Notes: generated from the sequence alone by a model not told the origin. 56,418 nucleotides of DNA from RGIG1918 sp045536045 (GCA_045536045.1 JAZSMU010000079.1:1-56418), one strand, 5' to 3'. Counted from the stretch's first letter, positions 40,590 to 49,514 are shown. Program-made: numbers and translations.

Positions 40590-42350
40590 ATGAAAAAAAT
40601 TAAATCGTTATTATTAATATTACTTTTTACAATAATCAATTTGTCAGTAGCTTATGCTACTGACATTGATTTATCTAATATTAAAATAGATAAAAATGGC
40701 TTAATTAAACAATCTTGCTACAAAATTCATGCAATTTATCCTAGTAGCAATCAAATTAACACTCTAAATGATTTTCCAGGCAATCGTGGACCTCATCAAC
40801 TTATTATTTATAAGCCTGAATGGTCCGATAGAACAGGAACAAATGAGTTTGGAAAAGAAGCAGTTGTTATTAATGATGTTGTAGTTGAATTAACTGGTGC
40901 TGATAGCATAATTCCAAAAAATGGCTTTGTAATTTCAGCTCATGGGCTTGCAAAAGATTGGATGAATAAAAATATTCAAATAGGCACAAAAATTAAAATT
41001 GAAGAAGAAAACAACATTATCCGTGCTTATACAACAGTTGATAGTTATAGACAAGGTGCAAAAATTAAAATTGAAGAAATTGAAGAGGTAATTAAAAACC
41101 TTAAAAAAGAAAATATGACTTTTAATGAAAAAAAAGTCAGAATTTGCCTCAAAGATGCTAGAAAATATTACAGAAAATCTAGAGGAAATTCTAAAACTGC
41201 TTTAATGAGTGCTGTTGAATCTATGAAAATGTCTGAAACAGCACTAAAATACTCTCTTCCTTATGTTGAATCAGAGCTTCGTGGCGTTTGGCTTCGTCCT
41301 GTTGAAAAATCAAGAGCAGAAGTTATATCAACTCTTGAAGGTATGAAAAAAATAGGGATAAATGCAATATTTTTAGAAACATATTTTCATGGCAAAACAA
41401 TTTTTCCATCAGATACTATGGATAAATATGGTTTTAATAGACAAAACAGAATTTTTAATGGCGAAGATATTTTAGCTTATTACATTCAAGAGGCTCATAA
41501 ACGCAATATTCAAGTCCATGTTTGGTTTGAAAGCTTTTATATAGGTAATGTTTCGCCATCTGTTGATGAAAAAAATATTTTGGCAGTTAAACCGCATTGG
41601 GGAAATAAAAATAAAATAAATGCAGATTCAACTGAGCCTGTTTTTCATCCAACAGAGCATAAAGGCTATTTCCTAGACCCAGCAAACCCTGAAGTTATAA
41701 CATTTTTGAAAGAATTAATAACAGAAATTAGTGCAAAATATGCGATAGATGGTTTTAATATAGATTATATTCGCTATCCTCAAACACCAAAAAATTCTGA
41801 AGAATTTTATGAAACATCTTCTTGGGGCTATACAAAATATGCAAGAGAAGAATTTAAACAAAAACATGGCGTTGACCCTGTTAAAATAAAATGCAATTCC
41901 CAAATGTGGAGAGAATGGGATAAATATAGACAAGGCAAGATAAATTCTTATATTAAATCTTTAAAAAATATTTTGAAATATAGGGAAATAATGGTTTCTG
42001 CAGTTATTTTCCCAGACGAGGAGCAATCTAAAGAAACCAAGCAACAAAATTGGTCAGAGTGGGCAGAAAAAGGCCACATAGATGCCCTAACTCCCCTTAT
42101 TTTAACTTCTGATAATAAGCTTTCTAAAAAAATGATGAAAGAGGTTAAGAAAAAGGCAAAAGGAAAAACAAAAGTTTATCCTGGTATTTTTGTTGGTTTT
42201 ATGGACGGAGAGCCTGAAGATTTAATTCGTCAAATTCATAATATGAGAACTCTAAATTTGGGTGGGATAATTTTGTTTGATTATGCTCACTTAGATAAAA
42301 AATACACAAACTATCTTGATACTTCAGTATTTTCAACCGTTTCTGATTAA
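40590..42350 (+). CDS. Exported GHL10-family (DUF187) putative glycoside hydrolase
   Basis: A 586-aa protein with a signal peptide (about 1-24, ending VAYATD). A beta-rich N-terminal part (about 30-160, similar to phosphodiester-glycosidase or SLH-linked modules) precedes the GHL10 TIM-barrel (about 225-580): ELRGVWLRPVEKSRAEVIST, GINAIFLETYFHGKTIFPS, IQVHVWFESFYIG, DGFNIDYIRYPQTP with acidic residues, and YPGIFVGFMDGEPEDLIRQI. The family is frequent in cyanobacteria; its substrate is not established. I start at the ATG at 40590 with AGGGAT upstream; a GTG at 40572 would add six residues. A TTGAAA and a TAGTAT about 16 nt apart lie upstream. Confidence 0.85.
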   Translation: MKKIKSLLLILLFTIINLSVAYATDIDLSNIKIDKNGLIKQSCYKIHAIYPSSNQINTLNDFPGNRGPHQLIIYKPEWSDRTGTNEFGKEAVVINDVVVELTGADSIIPKNGFVISAHGLAKDWMNKNIQIGTKIKIEEENNIIRAYTTVDSYRQGAKIKIEEIEEVIKNLKKENMTFNEKKVRICLKDARKYYRKSRGNSKTALMSAVESMKMSETALKYSLPYVESELRGVWLRPVEKSRAEVISTLEGMKKIGINAIFLETYFHGKTIFPSDTMDKYGFNRQNRIFNGEDILAYYIQEAHKRNIQVHVWFESFYIGNVSPSVDEKNILAVKPHWGNKNKINADSTEPVFHPTEHKGYFLDPANPEVITFLKELITEISAKYAIDGFNIDYIRYPQTPKNSEEFYETSSWGYTKYAREEFKQKHGVDPVKIKCNSQMWREWDKYRQGKINSYIKSLKNILKYREIMVSAVIFPDEEQSKETKQQNWSEWAEKGHIDALTPLILTSDNKLSKKMMKEVKKKAKGKTKVYPGIFVGFMDGEPEDLIRQIHNMRTLNLGGIILFDYAHLDKKYTNYLDTSVFSTVSD

Positions 42351-42367
42351 TTAAAAATTTAGATACA

Positions 42368-42398
42368 AAAAATCCCATCTAAATTAGATGGGATTTTT
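42368..42398. terminator. Bidirectional terminator between GHL10 gene and rpsA-like gene
   Basis: AAAAATCCCATCTAA and TTAGATGGGATTTTT form a perfect 15-bp stem with a 1-nt centre (in practice a shorter stem and tetraloop). A-tract on one side and T-tract on the other let it serve both convergent genes. Confidence 0.92.
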
Positions 42399-42417
42399 AT
42401 TTTGATTATGAAATTAA

Positions 42418-43479
42418 TTATTTCATATCTTTCATTGAAAGACCAATTCTGTGTTCGCTTGGAGTGAATTTTTTGATTTGAACTTTAACAGTTTCTCCTA
42501 AAGTGAACATTTCATTGATTTTAACTTGTTCATCAGAAATTTCAGCTGATGGAAGTAGAGCTTCAACTCCTGGGAAGATGTTAATGAAAACGCCAAATGA
42601 AGTGATTTTGTTTACAACACCTTCAATAATGTCGCCTTCTTGGAATTTAGAAGCAATTTCATCCCAATGATTTGCACCCATTCTTTTTAAAGAAAGTGAA
42701 ATTCTTTTTAGTTGTTCGTCAATTTTAATAACTTTAACTTCAAGTTTTTGACCTAATTGAATAACATCTGATGGGTGTTTAATTCTATCCCAAGAAATTT
42801 CAGAAATTGGAAGTAAGCCATCAACGCCGTCAATGTCAATGAATGCACCGAAGTCTGCAATTCTAACAACTTCGCCTTCAATAACTTGGTCAACAGCTAA
42901 ACGAGAAATAACTTCGTCTGCAACCATTTCTCTTTGTTGAGCATAAACTTGTCTTTGAGATAAGATAAGTTTGTTTCTTTTTGGGTCAGCTTCCAAAATT
43001 TTAACTTCTAATTCTGAGCCAATTGCAACATCTGAAACAGAACCAGTTCTTAATTGAGAAGATGGAACGAAACCTCTTAAACCAAAGATTTCAGCAATTA
43101 AACCACCTTTAACAGATTGAACGATAACAGCATTAACGCTTTCGTTGTCTGCTTTTGCTTCAGAAAGTTTTTGCCAAGCTTGAGCAAATGCAAGTTTTTT
43201 AAGTGAAAGCTCAATAACTTCGTCATCTTCTTCATCTTTTGTGATGTAAAATTCTTTTTCATCCCAAAGTTTGATGAAGTCATCTGGGTTTTGGTCTTTA
43301 GAGTTAACAACTTCTGAGTTTGGCAAAAATGCTTCAGTTTTTGTTCCGATGTCAACTAAAAAGCCGTCTTTTTCTTTTTTTACAACAACGCCTTTAACGA
43401 TGTCTGCTACATTTAGTTTGTAAGTGTAAGAATTTGTAAGTAGCGCTTCAAATTCTTCTGTTGTCATAGTGTTTGTCAT
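42418..43479 (-). CDS. rpsA: S1-domain ribosomal protein (copy a)
   Basis: A 353-aa protein with four S1 RNA-binding domains: about 18-90 (VADIVKGVVVKKEKDGFLVD), 105-172 (degenerate; VNAVIVQSVKGGLIAEIFGL, then GFVPSSQL), 190-265 (IEGEVVRIADFGAFIDIDGV, DGLLPISEISW) and 277-350 (IEGVVNKITSFGVFINIFPG, EALLPSAEIS). The pattern resembles the short ribosomal S1 of cyanobacteria and Firmicutes, which helps mRNA bind the 30S subunit. A second copy is at 48361. It follows ispH after 3 nt. AAGGAG lies upstream of the ATG. Confidence 0.9.
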   Translation of the reverse strand: MTNTMTTEEFEALLTNSYTYKLNVADIVKGVVVKKEKDGFLVDIGTKTEAFLPNSEVVNSKDQNPDDFIKLWDEKEFYITKDEEDDEVIELSLKKLAFAQAWQKLSEAKADNESVNAVIVQSVKGGLIAEIFGLRGFVPSSQLRTGSVSDVAIGSELEVKILEADPKRNKLILSQRQVYAQQREMVADEVISRLAVDQVIEGEVVRIADFGAFIDIDGVDGLLPISEISWDRIKHPSDVIQLGQKLEVKVIKIDEQLKRISLSLKRMGANHWDEIASKFQEGDIIEGVVNKITSFGVFINIFPGVEALLPSAEISDEQVKINEMFTLGETVKVQIKKFTPSEHRIGLSMKDMK

Positions 43480-43482
43480 TTT

Positions 43483-44373
43483 TTATTCTCCTTTTAACAC
43501 ATTAATTACTTCATTGATTATATAGTCTGGAGTTGAAGCTCCTGCCGTAACTCCAATATTTTTTGCTGAATTTATTTCATTTTCAAATTTTTTCAATTCT
43601 TCTGCTTTTTCAATATGAATTGTTTTAGTAATTTGAACCAAAATTTCTGCTAGGTGAGTTGTATTTGCACTTTTTTTAGAACCAACAACAATCATAAGGT
43701 CATTATTCTTTGCAAGCTCTTTTGCTTCTTCTTGTCTGTGTTTTGTAGATTGGCAAATTGTGTTTTCAACCTTTAAATCCTTTGTTATTGGAGTTAAATA
43801 TTTAACAACTTCATCTAAAAATTCGCTTTTTTGAGTTGTTTGAACAACAAGCCCAACTTTTTCCATTTTTTTAATTTTTTCTTCAATAGCTTTAATATCT
43901 TCAAGGTTTTGTGCAACATAAACCATTTCAGAATTTGAATTAGAAATTGCATTTTCTCTAATTGCAATAACTTCTGGATGAATATTTGAACCTAAAATAA
44001 TTAAAAAATAGCCATTTTTAACAAGCTCAATTGCTTTATTTTGAACTTTTTTAACATCAGGGCAAGTAAGGTCAAAAGGCTCAAAACCTTTGTTTTTAAT
44101 TTCTTCAACAACTTGAAAACTAGCACCATGACTTCTTATAACACAAACACCTGAGCCATTTTCTGGCAAAATATCATAAGTTTTTATGCCTAAATCCTCA
44201 AGCTCTTTAATAACTTGAGAGTTGTGGATTAATTCTCCTAAAACGCAAACTTCTTTATTGTTGTTTTCGGCTTTAAGTTTTTTTGTTGTTTCAACTGCTC
44301 TTTTAACGCCGTAACAAAAACCTGCGTATTTAGCGAGAGTGATATTTTTTTTGTTGTTTGTGATAGTATTCAC
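43483..44373 (-). CDS. ispH: 4-hydroxy-3-methylbut-2-enyl diphosphate reductase
   Basis: Last step of the MEP pathway, giving isopentenyl and dimethylallyl diphosphate; iron-sulfur enzyme. The three cluster cysteines are in AKYAGFCYGVKRAVE (Cys20), DLTCPDVKKVQ and NTICQSTKHRQEEA. Also seen are GELIHNSQVI, RSHGASFQV, LGSNIHPEVI, VVGSKKSANTTHL and TAGASTPDYIINEVI. Length 296 aa is normal. The start is a GTG (44373) with AAAGGG immediately before it. In many clostridia ispH is fused to an S1 protein; here the two are adjacent, 3 nt apart, on the minus strand. Confidence 0.95.
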   Translation of the reverse strand: MNTITNNKKNITLAKYAGFCYGVKRAVETTKKLKAENNNKEVCVLGELIHNSQVIKELEDLGIKTYDILPENGSGVCVIRSHGASFQVVEEIKNKGFEPFDLTCPDVKKVQNKAIELVKNGYFLIILGSNIHPEVIAIRENAISNSNSEMVYVAQNLEDIKAIEEKIKKMEKVGLVVQTTQKSEFLDEVVKYLTPITKDLKVENTICQSTKHRQEEAKELAKNNDLMIVVGSKKSANTTHLAEILVQITKTIHIEKAEELKKFENEINSAKNIGVTAGASTPDYIINEVINVLKGE

Positions 44374-44405
44374 ACCCTTTAGATGAAGTCATAAATAAAA
44401 ATTTA

Positions 44406-44443
44406 TGCTATAAATAATTTTAGGATAAAAATAAATTATAGCA
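44406..44443. promoter_or_regulatory. Inverted repeat between ispH and aldolase genes
   Basis: TGCTATAA (44406-44413) and TTATAGCA (44436-44443) are 8-bp arms 22 nt apart. The left arm contains a TGCTATAAAT extended -10-like box for the aldolase gene at 44459. It may be an operator; no TPP riboswitch motif is seen here. Confidence 0.35.
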
Positions 44444-44458
44444 AGTGCATAGGTAGTT

Positions 44459-45079
44459 TTGATGGATAAATTGAAAGAAGATTTAATTTTTTGGGCAAAA
44501 AGATTATATTTTAAAGGCTTAAGCCCAGCAACAAGTGGTAATATTAGCGTAAAAACTAAAGATGGCATTTTGATTACTGCCTCAGGTGCTTGTGCTGGCG
44601 ACCTCATTAAAGATGAAATCATTTTAATTGATGATAACGGCAACCCAAAAATTGCTGCTAGACCATCTAGCGAAAGATATATGCACCTTGCAATTTATGA
44701 AGAAAGAGAAGATATTAAAGCAATTGTTCATTCTCATTGCCCTTATATAACGGCTTTTGCAGTTAATGGAACGCCAATTAAAGAGCCAATTTTGCCAGAA
44801 TTTATTTATCAGTTTGAAGAAATACCTATTGTTAAATATGAAACTCCGTCTAGCATTGCTCTTGCAGATTCTGTTGCAAAAGTCTTTAAAAAAGGACACA
44901 ATGCAGCTTTGATGGCAAATCATGGTGTGATTGTTGGAGCTAAAGATTTAAAAACTTGCGTTTATATGCTTGAATCAATTAGAACATACGTAGAAACTTA
45001 TTTTGGAGCAATGGTTTTGGGTGGCGTTCAAAAATTAAACAAAAAACAAATTGAAGAAATTAGAAAATTAAGAGGATAA
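44459..45079 (+). CDS. Class II aldolase/adducin-family enzyme
   Basis: A 206-aa zinc aldolase related to L-fuculose-1-phosphate, 5-deoxyribulose-1-phosphate or methylthioribulose-1-phosphate enzymes. Features: SPATSGNISVKTKDGILITASG at the N-terminus, catalytic Glu71 in RPSSERYMHLAIY, zinc ligands His90, His92 (IVHSHCPY) and His154 in LMANHGVIVGAKDL. The exact substrate is unclear. One base separates its stop from the start of the ThiC-like gene, so the two are translationally linked. Given MtaP at 2106, a role in salvage of methylthio- or deoxypentose phosphates is one option (inference). Confidence 0.88.
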   Translation: MMDKLKEDLIFWAKRLYFKGLSPATSGNISVKTKDGILITASGACAGDLIKDEIILIDDNGNPKIAARPSSERYMHLAIYEEREDIKAIVHSHCPYITAFAVNGTPIKEPILPEFIYQFEEIPIVKYETPSSIALADSVAKVFKKGHNAALMANHGVIVGAKDLKTCVYMLESIRTYVETYFGAMVLGGVQKLNKKQIEEIRKLRG

Positions 45080-45080
45080 A

Positions 45081-46250
45081 ATGACAACTCAAATAATTGA
45101 AGCAAATCAAGGTTTAATAACAAATGAAATGCAAACAGTTGCAGATTTTGAAATGTGTGTTGCTGAAAATGTTAGAAAACACACAGAATCTGGCGAAGTC
45201 GTTATTTTGAAAAATAATCAACGAAATGAACAAAATTATTTCGCAATAGGAAAAGATTTAGGAGTTAAGGTTTGCACCTCTTTTAATATGACATCATCAA
45301 CTGAAGAACTTTTAGATATGTTTAAAATTATCAAAATGGCAGGTGGAAATTCTTTATTAGAAACAAGTGCTTGTGAGGATATTGCAGAAAAAAGAGAAAA
45401 GCTTATAGCATCAACTGCTCTTCCTTATGGAACAATTCCAATCCATCAATCTGTTTTTGAAAATCTTTCTAAAGGAAAAACAATTTCTAAATTAACAAAG
45501 AAAAAAATTATATCTGATATTGAAGCACAAGTTACTGCAGGAGTTGATTTTGTTGTTTTAAATGCTTCTTTAATATCTGAAGTTTTAAATGGAGCTAAAG
45601 AGAATAATTATGAAGTTTATTCAGATAATGCAAAACTTCTTGCTTATTGGATGATAGCAACTGAAAAAGAAAACCCATATTATGAGGCTTTTGATGAGGT
45701 TTTAGATATTTTAAGAACCTATGATGTTGCTCTTTGCCTTGAATTAGGCTTAAAAAATACTTCAGTTTTTGATTTTATGAATAAATATCAAATGCAAGAG
45801 CTTGCAATATTAGGTGAATTAACCAAAAAGGCAAGAAACTCTGGCGTTCAAGTTTTTGTTGACCCAATTGGCGTAACAGCTGTTGATAATTTTAAATATG
45901 CAGTTGATATGGTTAAAAAAATTACAGGAAATGCACCTATTTTTGCAACAAACATTAATGTTATTGATTCAGAATGTGAGCAAACATTCTCTTCAACATC
46001 AATTTCAAACACTCTTTTAGCGTATTGTGGTGCAGATTTTGTTCAATCTTTCAAACTTCCAAAAACTGGTGGATATTTTAATGCAAAATTATTAAAAGAT
46101 TCAATTGAATCTGCTTTAATGTCTGCTAAAATGGCAGATTATGCGAAAAATAATTCTAAAGCAGTTGAATTTGAGAAAAAATATTCAGAAGAGAAAAAAT
46201 CTCAACAAAAAGAAACTCATGCAGAATTAATTAAAAAAATATTTTCGTAA
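45081..46250 (+). CDS. ThiC-like protein lacking the radical-SAM cluster motif
   Basis: A 389-aa protein that aligns by eye to phosphomethylpyrimidine synthase ThiC over most of its barrel: QGLITNEMQTVADFE (ThiC GIITPEMEFVA), SFNMTSSTEELLDMFKIIKM, LIASTALPYGTIPIHQSVFE, VTAGVDFVVLNASLI, YDVALCLELGLKNTS and AILGELTKKARNSGVQVFVD. ThiC motifs are lost: SRGG reads YSDN (180-183), GDGLRPGS reads LELGLKNTS, EGPGH reads VDPIG, and the protein ends before the CxxCxxxxC motif. It therefore probably does not make HMP-P. It is coupled to the class II aldolase 1 nt upstream. Function unknown. Confidence 0.78.
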   Translation: MTTQIIEANQGLITNEMQTVADFEMCVAENVRKHTESGEVVILKNNQRNEQNYFAIGKDLGVKVCTSFNMTSSTEELLDMFKIIKMAGGNSLLETSACEDIAEKREKLIASTALPYGTIPIHQSVFENLSKGKTISKLTKKKIISDIEAQVTAGVDFVVLNASLISEVLNGAKENNYEVYSDNAKLLAYWMIATEKENPYYEAFDEVLDILRTYDVALCLELGLKNTSVFDFMNKYQMQELAILGELTKKARNSGVQVFVDPIGVTAVDNFKYAVDMVKKITGNAPIFATNINVIDSECEQTFSSTSISNTLLAYCGADFVQSFKLPKTGGYFNAKLLKDSIESALMSAKMADYAKNNSKAVEFEKKYSEEKKSQQKETHAELIKKIFS

Positions 46251-46275
46251 TTTATCTTAACTGAAATCATATTTA

Positions 46276-46300
46276 AAAGCCTTTTATATCAAGGCTTTTT
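46276..46300 (+). terminator. Terminator after the aldolase/ThiC-like pair
   Basis: Perfect 8-bp stem AAAGCCTT/AAGGCTTT with a 7-nt loop and a run of T residues, 26 nt after the stop codon. Confidence 0.88.
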
Positions 46301-46328
46301 GTCCTGCTGGATAATTATGCCTTAATAA

Positions 46329-46357
46329 TTGTAAATTTATCATGTTGCGACTATAAT
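46329..46357 (+). promoter_or_regulatory. Consensus-like promoter of bamA
   Basis: TTGTAA (46329-46334), exactly 17 nt, and a perfect TATAAT (46352-46357), 26 nt before the GTG start. The spacer contains AATTTATCAT, also found upstream of the AMIN-like gene at 9866. Confidence 0.75.
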
Positions 46358-46383
46358 TTTATTAGATTTAGAGCAAGGATTTT

Positions 46384-48294
46384 GTGAAAAAGATATATAG
46401 ATTACTTCTTATATTTTCATTTTTGCTAGCAAGTATGTTCAGCACATCTTTTGCTATAAATATTGATGATTATTCTTTTGAAAACCCAATTGTTCCTCTT
46501 GAAGATAAGCCTAAAGTAGAGAAAAAAGAGGAAATGAACTCTGGGGAAATTTATGTTAAAGAAATTGAAATTTTAGGTAATAATTTAATCAAAACCGATT
46601 ATATTAAAGAAAAAATGGAGCTTAAAGAAGGCTACCTATACGATAAAAGGCTTGTTTCTAAAGATTTAAACACAATTTATAAAATGGGCTATTGGTCCCA
46701 AAAAATCCGTGCTCTTCCCATTAAAATTGACGAAAATAATGTCAAATTAAGATTAATTTTAGAAGAAAACCCACCCGTTGTTGGCACAACCGTTGTTGGA
46801 AACAATGTTATTGAATTAAGCGAAATCCAAACAATTTTATCTAAAATTGAATCTATGCCTCAAAATATTGCTCTTTTAAATTCTGCAATTGAGGAAATTC
46901 AAGAACTTTATGGCACAAAAGGCTACATTTTAGCAAGAGTTGTTGATGTTCAAGATGACCCAGACGGAATTGTTAATATCAAAATTGACGAAGGCGTTAT
47001 TCAAGATGTTTTAATTGAAGGTGCTGAAAAAACAAAAGATTATGTTGTTGCAAGAAATGTAATGCTAAAACCTGGCACTGTTTATAATGAAAACACGACA
47101 AGAGCAGATATTATTAGGCTAATGGGCACGCAAGCTTTTGCAGATGTTCAAAGAGATTTGCAAATTGACCCAGAAACCGGAAATTATGTTGTTAAAATTA
47201 TTCTTCAAGAGCAAAGAACAGGCAGACTTTCAATTGGTGCTGGTATTGATTCTAGGTCTGGCTTTTTCGGTTCAGTTGGTTTTGGAGAAAATAACTTTAG
47301 AGGTTTAGGTCAAAAAATTAATCTTAATTTTATGGCTGGAACGGGTATTTTAATGTCTGACGATACTGTTGTAGATAGGGCGAATATTCAAGCAGAAGTT
47401 TCATTTTTAGAACCATATTTTAGAAATAGGAATGATTCTTTAGGTGTTCGTGCTTTTATGAGGGATTTTGGTAGCTACCAAGTTCCATTAGCAATTGAAA
47501 AACGCTTTGGTGGCGAAGTAACTTTTGCACATAGATTTAAAGCTTATAAAAACCTCACAGGTTCTGTTTCTTTTGGAATTGAAAATGTAGATATGGAAGA
47601 GGGCGAATGGGGCGAAATGCGCTCTATTTATGCTGCTCATCATGTTCCTTGGGCAAGAAGAGAAGAACAACTTCAAGGTGGTTTCTTTGTTAAATTGACC
47701 CCATCTCTAACTTATGACACAAGAGATAGTGCAATTAATGCAAGACGTGGAGTTGTTGCTAATTTAAGCCTAGAAGAAGCACTTAATTTTGAAGACACTC
47801 ATTATTCATATGGTAAATTATCAGGTTTAATTAGAAAATTTATTCCTGCAGGAAGAAAATCAAGCATTGTTTTAACTGCTAGAGGTGGTGGTAAAATTAA
47901 TGGCGATTTGCCTGAATTTGCTGCATATTCTCTAGGTGGTCCTTATTCTTTGAGAGGGTTTAACATCTCTGAAGTTGGAACAGGCGACGCCTATATGATG
48001 GGTTCTTTAGAATATAGAACTCCAATTCCATTTATTGACAGACTTACAACAAATCAATTCTTGAATAACATTAGATTTGCAGCTTTTGTTGATGCTGGAA
48101 AAATCTTTGGTGGAACAATTACAAACGATTTATATCATAGACCAGAATATGCAATTACAGCTGGTGTTGGCTTGAGAGTTAATATTCCAGGTCTTGGACC
48201 AATTAATTTAGATTATGGTATCCCATTAACAACAACAAAAGGTGTTGATAGAAAACATGGATTCTTTACATTTGGTATGGGCGATTTATACTAA
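46384..48294 (+). CDS. bamA: Omp85-family outer-membrane assembly protein BamA
   Basis: Inserts beta-barrel proteins into the outer membrane. A signal peptide (about 1-24) and a short linker are followed by three POTRA-like repeats (about 52-137, VKEIEILGNNLIKTDYI; 138-208, TTVVGNNVIELSEIQTIL; 209-285, IQDVLIEGAEKTKDYVVARN) and a 16-strand barrel domain (about 290-636) with GFGENNFRGLGQK, PSLTYDTRDSAINARRG, GGPYSLRGF (the VRGF-like loop-6 motif) and the C-terminal HGFFTFGMGDLY. Three POTRA domains match cyanobacterial Omp85 rather than the five of proteobacteria. The start is GTG with AAGGA 5 nt upstream. Confidence 0.93.
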   Translation: MKKIYRLLLIFSFLLASMFSTSFAINIDDYSFENPIVPLEDKPKVEKKEEMNSGEIYVKEIEILGNNLIKTDYIKEKMELKEGYLYDKRLVSKDLNTIYKMGYWSQKIRALPIKIDENNVKLRLILEENPPVVGTTVVGNNVIELSEIQTILSKIESMPQNIALLNSAIEEIQELYGTKGYILARVVDVQDDPDGIVNIKIDEGVIQDVLIEGAEKTKDYVVARNVMLKPGTVYNENTTRADIIRLMGTQAFADVQRDLQIDPETGNYVVKIILQEQRTGRLSIGAGIDSRSGFFGSVGFGENNFRGLGQKINLNFMAGTGILMSDDTVVDRANIQAEVSFLEPYFRNRNDSLGVRAFMRDFGSYQVPLAIEKRFGGEVTFAHRFKAYKNLTGSVSFGIENVDMEEGEWGEMRSIYAAHHVPWARREEQLQGGFFVKLTPSLTYDTRDSAINARRGVVANLSLEEALNFEDTHYSYGKLSGLIRKFIPAGRKSSIVLTARGGGKINGDLPEFAAYSLGGPYSLRGFNISEVGTGDAYMMGSLEYRTPIPFIDRLTTNQFLNNIRFAAFVDAGKIFGGTITNDLYHRPEYAITAGVGLRVNIPGLGPINLDYGIPLTTTKGVDRKHGFFTFGMGDLY

Positions 48295-48314
48295 TTAAAA
48301 AATATATAAACAAT

Positions 48315-48345
48315 AAAAAATGCACTTATTACAAGTGCATTTTTT
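48315..48345. terminator. Bidirectional terminator between bamA and second S1 gene
   Basis: AAAAAATGCACTT and AAGTGCATTTTTT form a perfect 13-bp inverted repeat around ATTAC; flanking A and T tracts let it act for both convergent genes. Confidence 0.92.
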
Positions 48346-48360
48346 CATATTTTTTCTTTA

Positions 48361-49416
48361 TTATTCTTCAACAATGCTTAGGGCAATTCTCTTATCATCT
48401 GGATTAAATTTAGTAATTGTAACTTCAATATCATCACCAACAGACAATATTGAACCAGTTTTGTTTTGATATTGCACAACATCATTTTGAGGCAATAGTG
48501 CTTCAACACTTGGATAAACTTCAACAAATGCACCAAAGTGTTTTAGTCTAATGATTTTGCCAATTATTTTTGCACCTTCTGCAATTTTACCTTTAGCCTC
48601 TATCCAAGGGTCTGGCTCAAGATTTTTAAGGCTTAGAGAAACTCTTTGTTTGTTGTGGTCAACGCCAATAATTTCAACATTGATTTTCTCATTTAGTTTT
48701 AAAATATCACTTGGATGTTCAACCCATCTCCAAGAAATTTGGCTTAAAGGCAATAGTGCATCAACGCCACCAATATCAATAAACGCACCAAATTCTGTAA
48801 TTCTAACAACTTCGCCTTTAACAACTTGCCCAATTTCTAATTGAGAGAAGATGTCTTTTTTAACTTCTTCAAGCCCATCTGTATAAACTTTTCTGTTAGA
48901 TAAAATGAAGTTGTTTTGAGAATTGTCCATAGTCAAAATTTTAAGTTCAATTTTTTGACCGATAAGCTCTTTATCTTCTTTAATTCTTAAGTGAGATGAT
49001 GGAACAAAACCACGAACACCTAAAACATCAACTAACAAGCCACCCTTAACAAGTTGAATAACTTCGCCTTCAACAACTTCGTCTTTCTCTTTAATTTCTT
49101 CAAGTTTTTTCCAATTGTATGCAACTGCAACTTTTTTGTAAGAAAGAGTAAAACGGTCTTCGTCATCTTCTTCTTCTGTAATTAAAAATTCATAAACTTC
49201 GCCAACTTTGATAATATCTTCAACATTATCTGTTTTTGACATTTTAATTTCATATTCTGGGCAAATCGCTGCAGATTTCGCACCAATATCAACAATTGCA
49301 CCTTCAGAAGTGAAAGCTATAACTGTCCCTTTTAATAAATCTCCTTTTTTGAAATTGTATTCATATTCTGAAAGTAATTTTAAAAATTCATCATCTGTGA
49401 TTTTAGCGTTTGCCAT
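48361..49416 (-). CDS. S1-domain RNA-binding protein (copy b)
   Basis: Second S1 protein, 351 aa, four S1 domains in the same order as the one at 42418: about 20-92 (FKKGDLLKGTVIAFTSEGAI), 105-170 (VVEGEVIQLVKGGLLVDVLG, RGFVPSSHL), 190-262 (VVKGEVVRITEFGAFIDIGG, DALLPLSQISW) and 278-350 (IIGKIIRLKHFGAFVEVYPS). It differs in many residues of domains 1 and 4, so it is an old duplication. Cyanobacteria also carry two or more S1 homologues with different roles. The start at 49416 has GGAGAT upstream and removes eight poorly conserved residues. Confidence 0.88.
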   Translation of the reverse strand: MANAKITDDEFLKLLSEYEYNFKKGDLLKGTVIAFTSEGAIVDIGAKSAAICPEYEIKMSKTDNVEDIIKVGEVYEFLITEEEDDEDRFTLSYKKVAVAYNWKKLEEIKEKDEVVEGEVIQLVKGGLLVDVLGVRGFVPSSHLRIKEDKELIGQKIELKILTMDNSQNNFILSNRKVYTDGLEEVKKDIFSQLEIGQVVKGEVVRITEFGAFIDIGGVDALLPLSQISWRWVEHPSDILKLNEKINVEIIGVDHNKQRVSLSLKNLEPDPWIEAKGKIAEGAKIIGKIIRLKHFGAFVEVYPSVEALLPQNDVVQYQNKTGSILSVGDDIEVTITKFNPDDKRIALSIVEE

Positions 49417-49514
49417 TAAATATCTCCAACAAAATAACACGATATGGCTATATTATAGCAATTTTTTGTGAATTAAATCACAATTCATAAATTTTTGTTA
49501 AGAAATTGTAATAT

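Noticed and set aside
44374..44458. Possible TPP riboswitch before the aldolase/ThiC-like pair
   Set aside because: No CTGAGA or other conserved TPP-aptamer segment is visible and the gap is only 85 nt. An 8-bp inverted repeat is all that is seen.
45081..46250. Calling the gene thiC (functional HMP-P synthase) or a BzaF-type enzyme
   Set aside because: Both need the CxxCxxxxC cluster motif and conserved active-site residues, all absent here.
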